Assembly (NCBI GenBank): GCA_002746895.1
Contig: PDRT01000048.1
Span: forward strand, 1-57,971
Origin: Thiothrix nivea
Lineage (GTDB): Bacteria > Pseudomonadota > Gammaproteobacteria > Thiotrichales > Thiotrichaceae
Length of the DNA: 57,971 nt
Direction: 5' to 3'
Shown: positions 10,598 to 18,667 of the stretch, piece by piece
Layout of the letters: every line of letters begins with the position of its first letter
How positions within the stretch are numbered: the stretch's first letter is position 1
Program-made: the position numbers and the translations under genes
Notes under the pieces: generated by a model
Databases searched by the model: none
Told to the model about the DNA's origin: nothing
What the model saw: only the letters and a program-made list of their open reading frames with translations

Positions 10598-13327
10598 ATG
10601 ACATCCAGCACTGACAAACCACTGATTCTTGTTGATGGCTCCTCCTACCTGTTTCGTGCCTTCCATGCTTTACCACCGCTCACTAACTCAAAAGGTGAAC
10701 CGACCGGAGCCATGCATGGTGTATTGAATATGCTGGATCGGCTGCGTAAAGATTATAACCCTGATCATATGGCAGTGGTTTTTGATGCCCCCGGAAAAAC
10801 CTTCCGCGATGACCTTTACCCGGAATACAAGGCCAACCGCCCCCCTATGCCGGATGATCTACGCAGCCAGATTGAACCATTACTGGCAATTATCCGTGCC
10901 CAGGGCTACCCGCTGTTGATGGTGCCGAATGTGGAGGCCGATGATGTCATTGGTACGCTGGCGACGTTATATGAGGGCAAAGTCATTATTTCCACCGGCG
11001 ATAAGGATATGGCACAGCTGGTGACTGAAGATGTACACCTTATCAATACCATGAGCAATACCTATGCGGATATTGACGGGGTAAGAAACAAGTTCGGTGT
11101 CGCCCCGGAGCGTATCCGCGACTATCTGGCGCTGGTCGGTGACAAGGTGGACAATATACCCGGCGTGGAAAAAGTCGGCCCAAAAACGGCGGTCAAATGG
11201 CTGGAGCAGTACGACACGTTGGCAAATATTATTGCCAACACCGACCAGTTCAAGGGCAAAATCGGTGATAATCTGCGTGCAGCTGTGGCGCACCTGCCCC
11301 TGTCTTATGAGCTGGTGACTATTAAATGTGATCTTGATCTGGATTGTTCACCGGAAGCCTTATCGTTTCTGCCAGCAGATGTAGAAACACTGGATCAGCT
11401 TTACAGCCGTTATGAATTCACTACCCGACTCAAAGCATTACGCTCAGGTGCAACGGAAACTAGTGATAACAACGAACTGACTGAAAATGCTGAAGACGAT
11501 TCGAATACAACAACCACCATCAATTACACCACTATTCTGACTCAGACAGAACTGGACAGCTGGCTGGAAAAACTGAAGGCGGCAGAGCTGTTCGCCTTTG
11601 ATACCGAAACCACCAGCCTGAATTATATGGATGCTGAAATTGTTGGCGTATCTTTTGCTGTGGAAAGCGATGAAGCTGCTTACCTGCCGCTGGCTCACGA
11701 TTACATCGGCGCACCGGAACAGCTGCCCCGCGATAAAACATTGGCACAACTTAAACCGCTGCTGGAAGATAACAATCTACGCAAAGTAGGCCAAAATCTG
11801 AAATATGACCGCAGTGTGCTGCTCAATCATGGTATCGAACTGCATGGTATTGCACACGACACCATGCTGCAATCCTATGTACTGGACTCAACGGCCAGCC
11901 GCCATGATATGGATACGCTGTGCCTGAAACACCTCGGTCACAGCAATATCCGTTTTGAAGACATCGCCGGTAAAGGCAAAAAACAGCTTACCTTTAATCA
12001 GATTGCACTGGAACAGGCCGCGCCTTATGCAGCAGAAGATGCGGCCATGACCCTGCAGTTGCATCAGCACTTCTGGCCACAACTGGAGGCTCTGGACGGA
12101 CAACGCAAATTATATGAAGAGATTGAAATACCGCTATTGAGCGTACTGTCCGACATTGAACGTAACGGGGTTCAGGTGGATGCACCCATGCTGGTTCAGC
12201 ACAGCGAAGAATTACAGCTGCGCATGGATAAACTGGTCAAACAGGCGTATGAAGTCGCCGGAGAAACATTCAACCTTGCCTCACCAAAACAGATTCAGGC
12301 GATTTTTTTCGACAAGTTAGGCCTGCCGGTGATTCGTAAAACCCCGAAAGGTCAGCCTTCTACTGCAGAAGACGTACTGGAAGAACTCGCGGCAAAGGGG
12401 TATGAGTTACCACAGCTGATTCTGGAACATCGTGGCCTGAGTAAACTACGCTCAACTTATACCGACAGGTTGCCGGAGCAGATTAATCCGCGTACAGGGC
12501 GGGTACACACTTCCTACCATCAGGCAGTTACTGCCACCGGACGTTTGTCCTCCTCAGAGCCGAATTTACAGAATATTCCAATCCGCAATGCCGAAGGTCG
12601 TCGTATTCGTCAGGCTTTTATTGCCCCGGAAGGCTTTAAAATGCTTGCTGCGGATTACTCACAGATTGAGCTGCGAATTATGGCGCATTTATCGGCTGAT
12701 CCGGGTTTACTGGCAGCGTTTGCCGCCGGAAAAGACATTCATTGCGCTACAGCGGCTGAAGTCTTTGCCACAGAACTGAGTGAAGTCACCCATGAGCAGC
12801 GCCGCGCCGCCAAGGCCGTTAATTTCGGGCTGATTTACGGTATGTCAGCTTTCGGGCTGGCCAAACAACTGGGCGTGGATCGTACCGAAGCACAAAGCTA
12901 TGTTGACCGGTACTTCGCCCGCTACCCCGGCGTTAAGGAGTACATGGACAAGACCCGTGAACAGGCCAGGTCACAAGGCTACGTTGAAACCTTATTCGGG
13001 CGGCGACTATTTTTGCCGGAAATCAATGCCCGTAATGCCCAGCGCCGACAATATGCCGAGCGCACTGCCATTAACGCCCCTATGCAAGGCAGCGCAGCTG
13101 ATATTATCAAACGGGCGATGATTGCGGTGAATCAGTGGTTGAAGAGCAATGATACCCACACCCGGATGATTATGCAGGTACATGATGAGCTGGTATTTGA
13201 AGTACCGGAACCGGAAACTGCAGTGCTGGAAAGCAAAATAAAAGAATTAATGACCGGTGCTGCCAACCTTGCGGTGCCACTGGTGGTCGATAGCGGCATT
13301 GGCAACAACTGGGATGAAGCACATTAA
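10598..13327 (+). CDS. polA: DNA polymerase I
   Basis: 909 aa, 5' nuclease (LILVDGSSYLFRAFHA), 3'-5' exonuclease (FAFDTETTSL) and polymerase motifs (ADYSQIELRIMAHLS, MQVHDELVFEV). Confidence 0.98.
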   Translation: MTSSTDKPLILVDGSSYLFRAFHALPPLTNSKGEPTGAMHGVLNMLDRLRKDYNPDHMAVVFDAPGKTFRDDLYPEYKANRPPMPDDLRSQIEPLLAIIRAQGYPLLMVPNVEADDVIGTLATLYEGKVIISTGDKDMAQLVTEDVHLINTMSNTYADIDGVRNKFGVAPERIRDYLALVGDKVDNIPGVEKVGPKTAVKWLEQYDTLANIIANTDQFKGKIGDNLRAAVAHLPLSYELVTIKCDLDLDCSPEALSFLPADVETLDQLYSRYEFTTRLKALRSGATETSDNNELTENAEDDSNTTTTINYTTILTQTELDSWLEKLKAAELFAFDTETTSLNYMDAEIVGVSFAVESDEAAYLPLAHDYIGAPEQLPRDKTLAQLKPLLEDNNLRKVGQNLKYDRSVLLNHGIELHGIAHDTMLQSYVLDSTASRHDMDTLCLKHLGHSNIRFEDIAGKGKKQLTFNQIALEQAAPYAAEDAAMTLQLHQHFWPQLEALDGQRKLYEEIEIPLLSVLSDIERNGVQVDAPMLVQHSEELQLRMDKLVKQAYEVAGETFNLASPKQIQAIFFDKLGLPVIRKTPKGQPSTAEDVLEELAAKGYELPQLILEHRGLSKLRSTYTDRLPEQINPRTGRVHTSYHQAVTATGRLSSSEPNLQNIPIRNAEGRRIRQAFIAPEGFKMLAADYSQIELRIMAHLSADPGLLAAFAAGKDIHCATAAEVFATELSEVTHEQRRAAKAVNFGLIYGMSAFGLAKQLGVDRTEAQSYVDRYFARYPGVKEYMDKTREQARSQGYVETLFGRRLFLPEINARNAQRRQYAERTAINAPMQGSAADIIKRAMIAVNQWLKSNDTHTRMIMQVHDELVFEVPEPETAVLESKIKELMTGAANLAVPLVVDSGIGNNWDEAH

Positions 13328-13339
13328 CTCTGACTTATT

Positions 13340-13804
13340 TCAGAAACCGATGACTAAAACCTGAGCAGTCACAGACTGCCCCTGATAATCGAAGTCATAT
13401 TCACCATTAACGCGAAAACCATGTTCCTGATACAGACGCAGTGCAACCTGGTTGGTTTTGACGACGGATAAAAGTGCAATACCGTTCTGACGCTTTAATA
13501 AGAACTCAATCAGACGGTGACCAATCCCGCTCCCCTGATAATCCGGGTGAACGTATAACCAGATAATATTCGGTCCCTGATGTCCTACGAAGCCTTTGAT
13601 TTTGCCGTCTTCTTCAAAAACAAATATTTCAGAAGCATGAAACAATTCCAGCAAAGCCGGAGTTTCTGCAAGACGCTGCGGTGGAAAGTTATACGCTTCT
13701 CCAGAATACTCAGCAGGGTGAGACAGGTCATAAATTTCAGCGACCTGCGTAAAATCTTCAGCGTGCAAGGGACGAATCATCTCACCCTCAGTACAGACAA
13801 CCAT
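13340..13804 (-). CDS. GNAT family N-acetyltransferase
   Basis: IIWLYVHPDYQGSGIGHRLIEFLLKR and VVKTNQVALRLYQEHGFRV motifs; likely start is the internal Met at ~13780. Confidence 0.85.
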   Translation of the reverse strand: MVVCTEGEMIRPLHAEDFTQVAEIYDLSHPAEYSGEAYNFPPQRLAETPALLELFHASEIFVFEEDGKIKGFVGHQGPNIIWLYVHPDYQGSGIGHRLIEFLLKRQNGIALLSVVKTNQVALRLYQEHGFRVNGEYDFDYQGQSVTAQVLVIGF

Positions 13805-13830
13805 CTCGCAAATTCCTGAAAGACTCCCGA

Positions 13831-14430
13831 TTACCCCTGTAACTGAGCCGGTACCATCACGACTGATACCTTGTCATAGCTCAGACCTTCGATACTTTTT
13901 TCTACGATCAGCTTAATCTCCGATTTCATGCTTTCCAGATCATAAGCCGGATGGTACTTAATAAAAACAGAGGCTGAAGAAGGTTGCGCCTCACGTTGTG
14001 CCGGATTGTTTTCCGGCAGTACCACATGCACCCGTGCCACCAGTACACCATCAATTTGCATCAGGGTTTCCTGTACACTTTGGGATAAGGCGTAGATAAA
14101 GCGCACCCGTTCTTCCAGCGGTGAGGAAATCAACCCATCCTTCTGGAAGATTTGCGCCATATTGGTTATTTTTTCACGCGGATAACCATGCTCCTTGAGC
14201 AGACGAAGTGCTTGCGGGATTTTTGATTCGTCAATATTTAAGGCATAGGTGCCTTCTTTAGTATTGGGGATCTTTTCGGCATCAATACTATTATCCAGCA
14301 TGATGGCCAGCATGCTATTCGCATCGCTTTCATCAAGCCCGCTGTATAACTCTGTCTTACATCCCCCGAGCAATAAACCGAGACTTAACAATGCTGTGTA
14401 AAGTATTTTGTTATTTATTGTTCTCATCAT
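13831..14430 (-). CDS. sctJ: Type III secretion inner-membrane ring lipoprotein SctJ/YscJ-like, lacking C-terminal TM
   Basis: Lipobox LLGGCKTELYSGLDESDANSMLAIM; EGTYALNIDESKIPQALRLLKEHGYP; KDGLISSPLEERVRFIYALSQSVQETLMQIDGVLVARVHVVLPE; ends SIEGLSYDKVSVVMVPAQLQG. Confidence 0.92.
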   Translation of the reverse strand: MMRTINNKILYTALLSLGLLLGGCKTELYSGLDESDANSMLAIMLDNSIDAEKIPNTKEGTYALNIDESKIPQALRLLKEHGYPREKITNMAQIFQKDGLISSPLEERVRFIYALSQSVQETLMQIDGVLVARVHVVLPENNPAQREAQPSSASVFIKYHPAYDLESMKSEIKLIVEKSIEGLSYDKVSVVMVPAQLQG

Positions 14431-14450
14431 GAATATCCTACAGCAAAAAA

Positions 14451-15014
14451 TCAGCCGCTAGCCCGGAATAGAGTACTGAATGTGGTAGACACTTTTTGAG
14501 CGGCTGAAGCGGCCAACTCCACGCCTGAAGACCAGATCTGAAAACGCATCATCCACTTGCTCAAATCACTGTGGTATTCCAGTGCAGACTGTTGTGCAGC
14601 CTCAATGCCATCCACGTGTGCCTGTAATGAACTGTTCCCCTCATCCGTACTGACTGCCGGATAGGTCATCATTTCAGCAGAAGGCTCATCCCTCCGCTTG
14701 CTTGCATAATTCGAGAAGTCGGGGCGACTACCGGATTGATCCAGCAAGGAATGATAATTCCCATCCACTCTTGCTGCCTGATCAAGCATTTTATCGACCA
14801 GAGTTACAGTATCATTTTGTCCGGGTTCAACAAATTGCAAGACAGAGTGCTCCAGCGGCTGTGGCTGGATTGAGGTGTCATCAAGTTTGCCTCCGGTAAT
14901 CAAGTCCTGAAAACGTTCACTGTCTTTTGCATGAGATGCAGGCAATGACTGAGGACTTTGTTGCAGCGTAGACGCTGATAGTTGCCCTGCGGCTAATATA
15001 CCTGTTTCCACCAT
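14451..15014 (-). CDS. sctI: Type III secretion inner-rod protein SctI-like
   Basis: 187 aa; position between G- and J-like genes; C-terminal SDLSKWMMRFQIWSSGVELAASAAQKVSTTFSTLFRASG resembles SctI C-termini. Confidence 0.65.
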   Translation of the reverse strand: MVETGILAAGQLSASTLQQSPQSLPASHAKDSERFQDLITGGKLDDTSIQPQPLEHSVLQFVEPGQNDTVTLVDKMLDQAARVDGNYHSLLDQSGSRPDFSNYASKRRDEPSAEMMTYPAVSTDEGNSSLQAHVDGIEAAQQSALEYHSDLSKWMMRFQIWSSGVELAASAAQKVSTTFSTLFRASG

Positions 15015-15031
15015 GATCTCACCTGTTAGGT

Positions 15032-15397
15032 TCAGTTTGCCAGATAAACATTGGCAATACTCTGTTCGTCTTCATTGCCATTTGCAGCCACTTCCTCGAA
15101 CAGTGTATGTGCCCCGTCCTGATCCCCCTTTAAATTCAGAGCAATACCTAAAAAGCATTTTGCACTCATGTGGTCAGGTTCATTAACCAGCACATCATCA
15201 CGCAAAATGGATATCGCATTATCAATATCGCCCGCATAAATCTTGGTGATTGCCACTCCCATCTTAATCGGGGTTTGCTCATCACCTACGGCATCAACAC
15301 CATCCATAATAGTCTGAGCATTTTGACTATCTCCCCGGAAGCAAGCCATATAACCGATTTCAGATAATAATTGCAGTAATTCAGTTGTAATTTTCAT
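15032..15397 (-). CDS. TPR-type T3SS chaperone, SctG/YscG-like
   Basis: 121 aa TPR protein (SEIGYMACFRGDSQNAQTIMDGV, IYAGDIDNAISILRDDVLVNEPDHMSAKCFLGIALNLKGD) in the yscG position. Confidence 0.65.
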   Translation of the reverse strand: MKITTELLQLLSEIGYMACFRGDSQNAQTIMDGVDAVGDEQTPIKMGVAITKIYAGDIDNAISILRDDVLVNEPDHMSAKCFLGIALNLKGDQDGAHTLFEEVAANGNEDEQSIANVYLAN

Positions 15398-15423
15398 TAT
15401 TCTTTCACTCTTTTTTCAGGAAA

Positions 15424-15447
15424 CCCTTCCCCCCGTAGAGGGAAGGG
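15424..15447 (-). promoter_or_regulatory. Strong intercistronic hairpin between the needle-candidate gene and the sctG-like gene
   Basis: CCCTTCCC-8 nt-GGGAAGGG perfect inverted repeat; no long U tract on the minus-strand transcript. Confidence 0.6.
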
Positions 15448-15481
15448 CATAGACAAAAATATCTATGTCTGATTGTTATTT

Positions 15482-15718
15482 TTAACCTTGTCTCAATGAT
15501 TGGCTAATCGTACGTGTCAAGGTACGTAATGCCTGAGCCATAGCAGACTCATTTTCAATTTCAGCTGACTCAGCCTGAAATTTGGTTTGCAAGTCAGTTA
15601 CCTGCTGTTGGAAAGCCAGCTGCTCGTTTTGAGTTGCTTCGATTTGAGCAAGTGCTTCACTAAACGATGCGGATAAAGTATTTCCACCCGCTCCGCCAGT
15701 ATTTGCTGCTGCTGCCAT
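15482..15718 (-). CDS. Small helical protein, candidate T3SS needle (SctF) equivalent
   Basis: 78 aa, AGGAGA Shine-Dalgarno; lies between YscE-like and YscG-like chaperone genes, i.e. the yscF position; sequence itself is divergent. Confidence 0.5.
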   Translation of the reverse strand: MAAAANTGGAGGNTLSASFSEALAQIEATQNEQLAFQQQVTDLQTKFQAESAEIENESAMAQALRTLTRTISQSLRQG

Positions 15719-15841
15719 ATTTTATCTCCTAATTATAGATTAAATTCAGAAGTCCCCGATGACACTCACCAAACGCAGGGAAGTTCTGTTTTTAAAGTGT
15801 GGCATTGCGCTCCATGCCAAATACGAACAGTTGAACTACTT

Positions 15842-16051
15842 TTACTTTTGTGTCCAAACCTGTTCTACCACCTCTGTACTCACCTCGAGAGCCTTCAAAA
15901 AACGATTGAGTTTATCGTATTGTTCCGGCTCTACCCCCTGATTAAGCTCAAACCGCACCTCGGAAGCTGCCTGATTGATCTTATCAAGGATGTCATTCTT
16001 AAAAATTCCTGAAACATCGTTTTTTAGGTTTTGCTCTAGTTGTAATACCAT
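15842..16051 (-). CDS. T3SS co-chaperone, YscE/SctE-like
   Basis: 69 aa; RFELNQGVEPEQYDKLNRFLKALEVSTEVVEQVWTQK follows the YscE pattern; immediately downstream of the sctD-like gene. Confidence 0.6.
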   Translation of the reverse strand: MVLQLEQNLKNDVSGIFKNDILDKINQAASEVRFELNQGVEPEQYDKLNRFLKALEVSTEVVEQVWTQK

Positions 16052-16054
16052 TTT

Positions 16055-17419
16055 TTATTTTTCCTCTGCTCCATAATAGATAGGTATTTCTGCGCCATTG
16101 TTTGACAACAATACATGATCCGGAGCAATTTTCTTTATAAAATAATTGTTTCCGAGACTCGAACCTTCCATATACCTGTTTCCTTCCTTGGAAACCAGAA
16201 ATGGTGTCTCACCGACACTGACACTCCGGATAACCAGTTTAATACGCTCCCGCGCATCATATAAATTCTCTACTACCGCCGGGCCGTCACCGTAGAGTGT
16301 CAAAAACTCCTGGTACAAGTCGCTCCAGCGCTCCAGCTCACTCTGTGTTAGCTCGCCGTCAACTTTAATCCGGTTTTCCTGAATCGTAACTCTAATGCGG
16401 CTGGAAAGGCCTTTTTTCTCGATAAACTGCTCCAAAGCCTGCTTGCGCCTGGGCAAGGTTTGCATCGCATCATCTTCAATCGCCTGAATACCGCTGACAT
16501 CCTCCATAATATTGGCTTTAATTTGCTGCCAGTCATTACCGCTGGTCACATAACCGGATGCCGCCAGTTTGCCCGCACCCAGCCCCTTGAAGCGAATTTC
16601 CGTCTGCCCCAGAGCCTGTGCTACCTGTTGTGCACTGGTCACCAGCTCCTCTCCGGCCCAGATTCGGTAATTAACCCGGTCACCGGCACGGCTCATCTGC
16701 GTCATAATGCGGCGCTTTTCCTCCAGTGTATCAACATAGCCACTCACCAGTGCACCATCGGCTTTTTTCTCCACACTCAGATTATCGCTATTCAACGCGG
16801 CGACAATGGCTTCAGCACGTTTTTCCGGCGACTCGGCAAACCCTATGTTTTCGGCCAGCCCCAGCAAATCCGGCAGCAGATAAAGTACATTCGCCAGCAG
16901 CAATACGCCCAGTCCCAAACCGAGATATAGTTTCCCACCACTGCTTTTTTGCTGGCGGAAAGCACGCTTGGCCACCAGTCCAGAAGCCAGCGGAATTTCT
17001 GCCTGATCTGTAGTGGATTGCCGGAAAACGGAGTCGGCCTTTGCAGCGGACGCTGCATTACGTTTGCCTGAACCGGAGTCAACCGCCTGTGCAGCCTCTT
17101 TTTGCCTGCCCTCACGGACATCGGCAATAAAGAAGTCGACATTACCCAGCGTCACTACCTGAAACGGCTTCAGCAGAAACTCTTCTGTCTCTACCGGCTG
17201 CTGGTCAACACTCACCGGCTGATTCAGCACCTTCATGACAATACTGTTTTCCGAGACGGTCAGTTGCAGGTGAGCTTCGGCGATACTTTCGTCATACAGA
17301 ATGATGTCACTCGACATCGACCGCCCCAACACGACATCACCGACTTTCAGGCGGACAATAGCTCCGGCGTTACTGCCGCTGAGAACCTTCAGCAGAAAAG
17401 GGGTTTGTTGAGTTATCAT
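16055..17419 (-). CDS. sctD: Type III secretion inner-membrane ring protein SctD/YscD-like
   Basis: 454 aa: N-terminal FHA-like domain (FLLKVLSGSNAGAIVRLKVGDVVLGRSMSSDIIL), single TM (LYLGLGLGVLLLANVLYLLPDLLGL), periplasmic ring-building/BON-like repeats. Confidence 0.85.
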   Translation of the reverse strand: MITQQTPFLLKVLSGSNAGAIVRLKVGDVVLGRSMSSDIILYDESIAEAHLQLTVSENSIVMKVLNQPVSVDQQPVETEEFLLKPFQVVTLGNVDFFIADVREGRQKEAAQAVDSGSGKRNAASAAKADSVFRQSTTDQAEIPLASGLVAKRAFRQQKSSGGKLYLGLGLGVLLLANVLYLLPDLLGLAENIGFAESPEKRAEAIVAALNSDNLSVEKKADGALVSGYVDTLEEKRRIMTQMSRAGDRVNYRIWAGEELVTSAQQVAQALGQTEIRFKGLGAGKLAASGYVTSGNDWQQIKANIMEDVSGIQAIEDDAMQTLPRRKQALEQFIEKKGLSSRIRVTIQENRIKVDGELTQSELERWSDLYQEFLTLYGDGPAVVENLYDARERIKLVIRSVSVGETPFLVSKEGNRYMEGSSLGNNYFIKKIAPDHVLLSNNGAEIPIYYGAEEK

Positions 17420-18075
17420 CTTTCAATCACATCAACTACATCGAATCCCGGGAAGCGATCATTAGCCGAGACATCCTTATCGGCTCCGCGTGAGCTTAAC
17501 GGGCGCTCATTGCTGAAATTAACTCTGCCGTTCGCATCAACCCATTTATAAATCTGGGCACGTTTTTTGGGCTGCTTATCCATCAGTTTCGCCATGCTGA
17601 TCACTGAATTTACAAACCGCTCCGGGCCAGTAAAGTAGATCACATTATCCAGCTCTGATACTTCCCAGTGATACTGATCATCCAGTACTTGCAAGCGCCT
17701 GAGTGCCTCTGAAAACTCTTGGGGTGACATATTCTTCATGCTTACCGAGCCACGCCGTGCCTCATCTTCCTTGTAGACAAAAATGGCCTCGCCATCGTAA
17801 TACCAGATCAGGCCATAAGTCTTTGCCAGATCTTCAAAAATCTCCCTGGACGGCTTATTTTTATAGTGCATGCTGACAATATCGGCGACCTTCTCACTGA
17901 TAGTGATGGGCGTACCCTGATTAGCTGCCAGGGTTTTCAGCATTTCAGCCAGCGGTTCTTCATCGGAAAAATGGGAATACGGCTTATCGTTCCACGGTAA
18001 TGGTGCAGCGTTTATTATCTGGCAGCAACACAGCACCATGCCAAACAACAGAGTTCGTCGCAACAGCATCACCAA
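17416..18075 (-). CDS. SctC/YscC secretin N0-N1 domains only, fused to a DUF4124-like tail
   Basis: 219 aa, signal peptide; ISEKVADIVSMHYKNKPSREIFEDLAKTYGLIWYYDGEAIFVYKEDEA...YHWEVSELDNVIYFTGPERFVNSVISMAKLMDKQ is SctC-like; then IYKWVDANGRVNFSNERP (DUF4124-like). No secretin barrel. ATGA overlap with the sctD-like gene. Confidence 0.8.
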   Translation of the reverse strand: MVMLLRRTLLFGMVLCCCQIINAAPLPWNDKPYSHFSDEEPLAEMLKTLAANQGTPITISEKVADIVSMHYKNKPSREIFEDLAKTYGLIWYYDGEAIFVYKEDEARRGSVSMKNMSPQEFSEALRRLQVLDDQYHWEVSELDNVIYFTGPERFVNSVISMAKLMDKQPKKRAQIYKWVDANGRVNFSNERPLSSRGADKDVSANDRFPGFDVVDVIER

Positions 18076-18193
18076 CCTCGCTATAAATTAATTTCATTTT
18101 CACCATAATCGCAAATTATTATAAGAAAAGTCGACAGATAACAGGACAAGCGCAACTAAAAAGCAGAATAGCCGCAGAGAGTAATTTTCAGGC

Positions 18194-18225
18194 TTGACCT
18201 TGAAGTAAACTCCAGGGTTTATACT
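18194..18225 (+). promoter_or_regulatory. MerR-type promoter/operator upstream of the merR gene
   Basis: TTGACC -35, TATACT -10, elongated 20-bp spacer with partial dyad ACCTTGAAGTaaACTCCAGGGT. Confidence 0.75.
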
Positions 18226-18253
18226 GGGCCATTATTCGTTACGAATGAGTTGA

Positions 18254-18667
18254 ATGATGCGTATTGGAGAACTGGCGAAGCACAGTCGTCTACCCGTCGA
18301 CACACTGCGTTTTTATGAAAAGGAAGGCTTAATTGCCGAACCACCCCGCAATCCGGCTGGATACCGCGACTATCCGGCGACCACCCTGCAATATCTGGAT
18401 TTCATCCGCAGTGCAAAAGCGGTTGGTTTTTCACTGCAGGAGTGCCGTAATCTGCTGGCCATTTTTGTCCGGCGTGATGCCCACACCTGTGCAGAAGTTA
18501 AGCAGCTCTCTGAAGATAAATTACAACAGCTGGAAGATAAAATGCAGGCATTGCAACGCATGCATCAAACCTTGCGGGCTATATCTGATGCCTGCTGTGG
18601 CGGTGAAGAATCAGCGGCACACTGCTCTATTCTGAACGCCTTACAACAAAAGGAACTGAACCCATGA
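18254..18667 (+). CDS. MerR-family metal-responsive regulator (ZntR/CadR-like)
   Basis: MRIGELAKHSRLPVDTLRFYEKEGLI; C-terminal DACCGGEESAAHCSILNAL metal-binding loop as in ZntR-type proteins. Confidence 0.88.
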   Translation: MMRIGELAKHSRLPVDTLRFYEKEGLIAEPPRNPAGYRDYPATTLQYLDFIRSAKAVGFSLQECRNLLAIFVRRDAHTCAEVKQLSEDKLQQLEDKMQALQRMHQTLRAISDACCGGEESAAHCSILNALQQKELNP

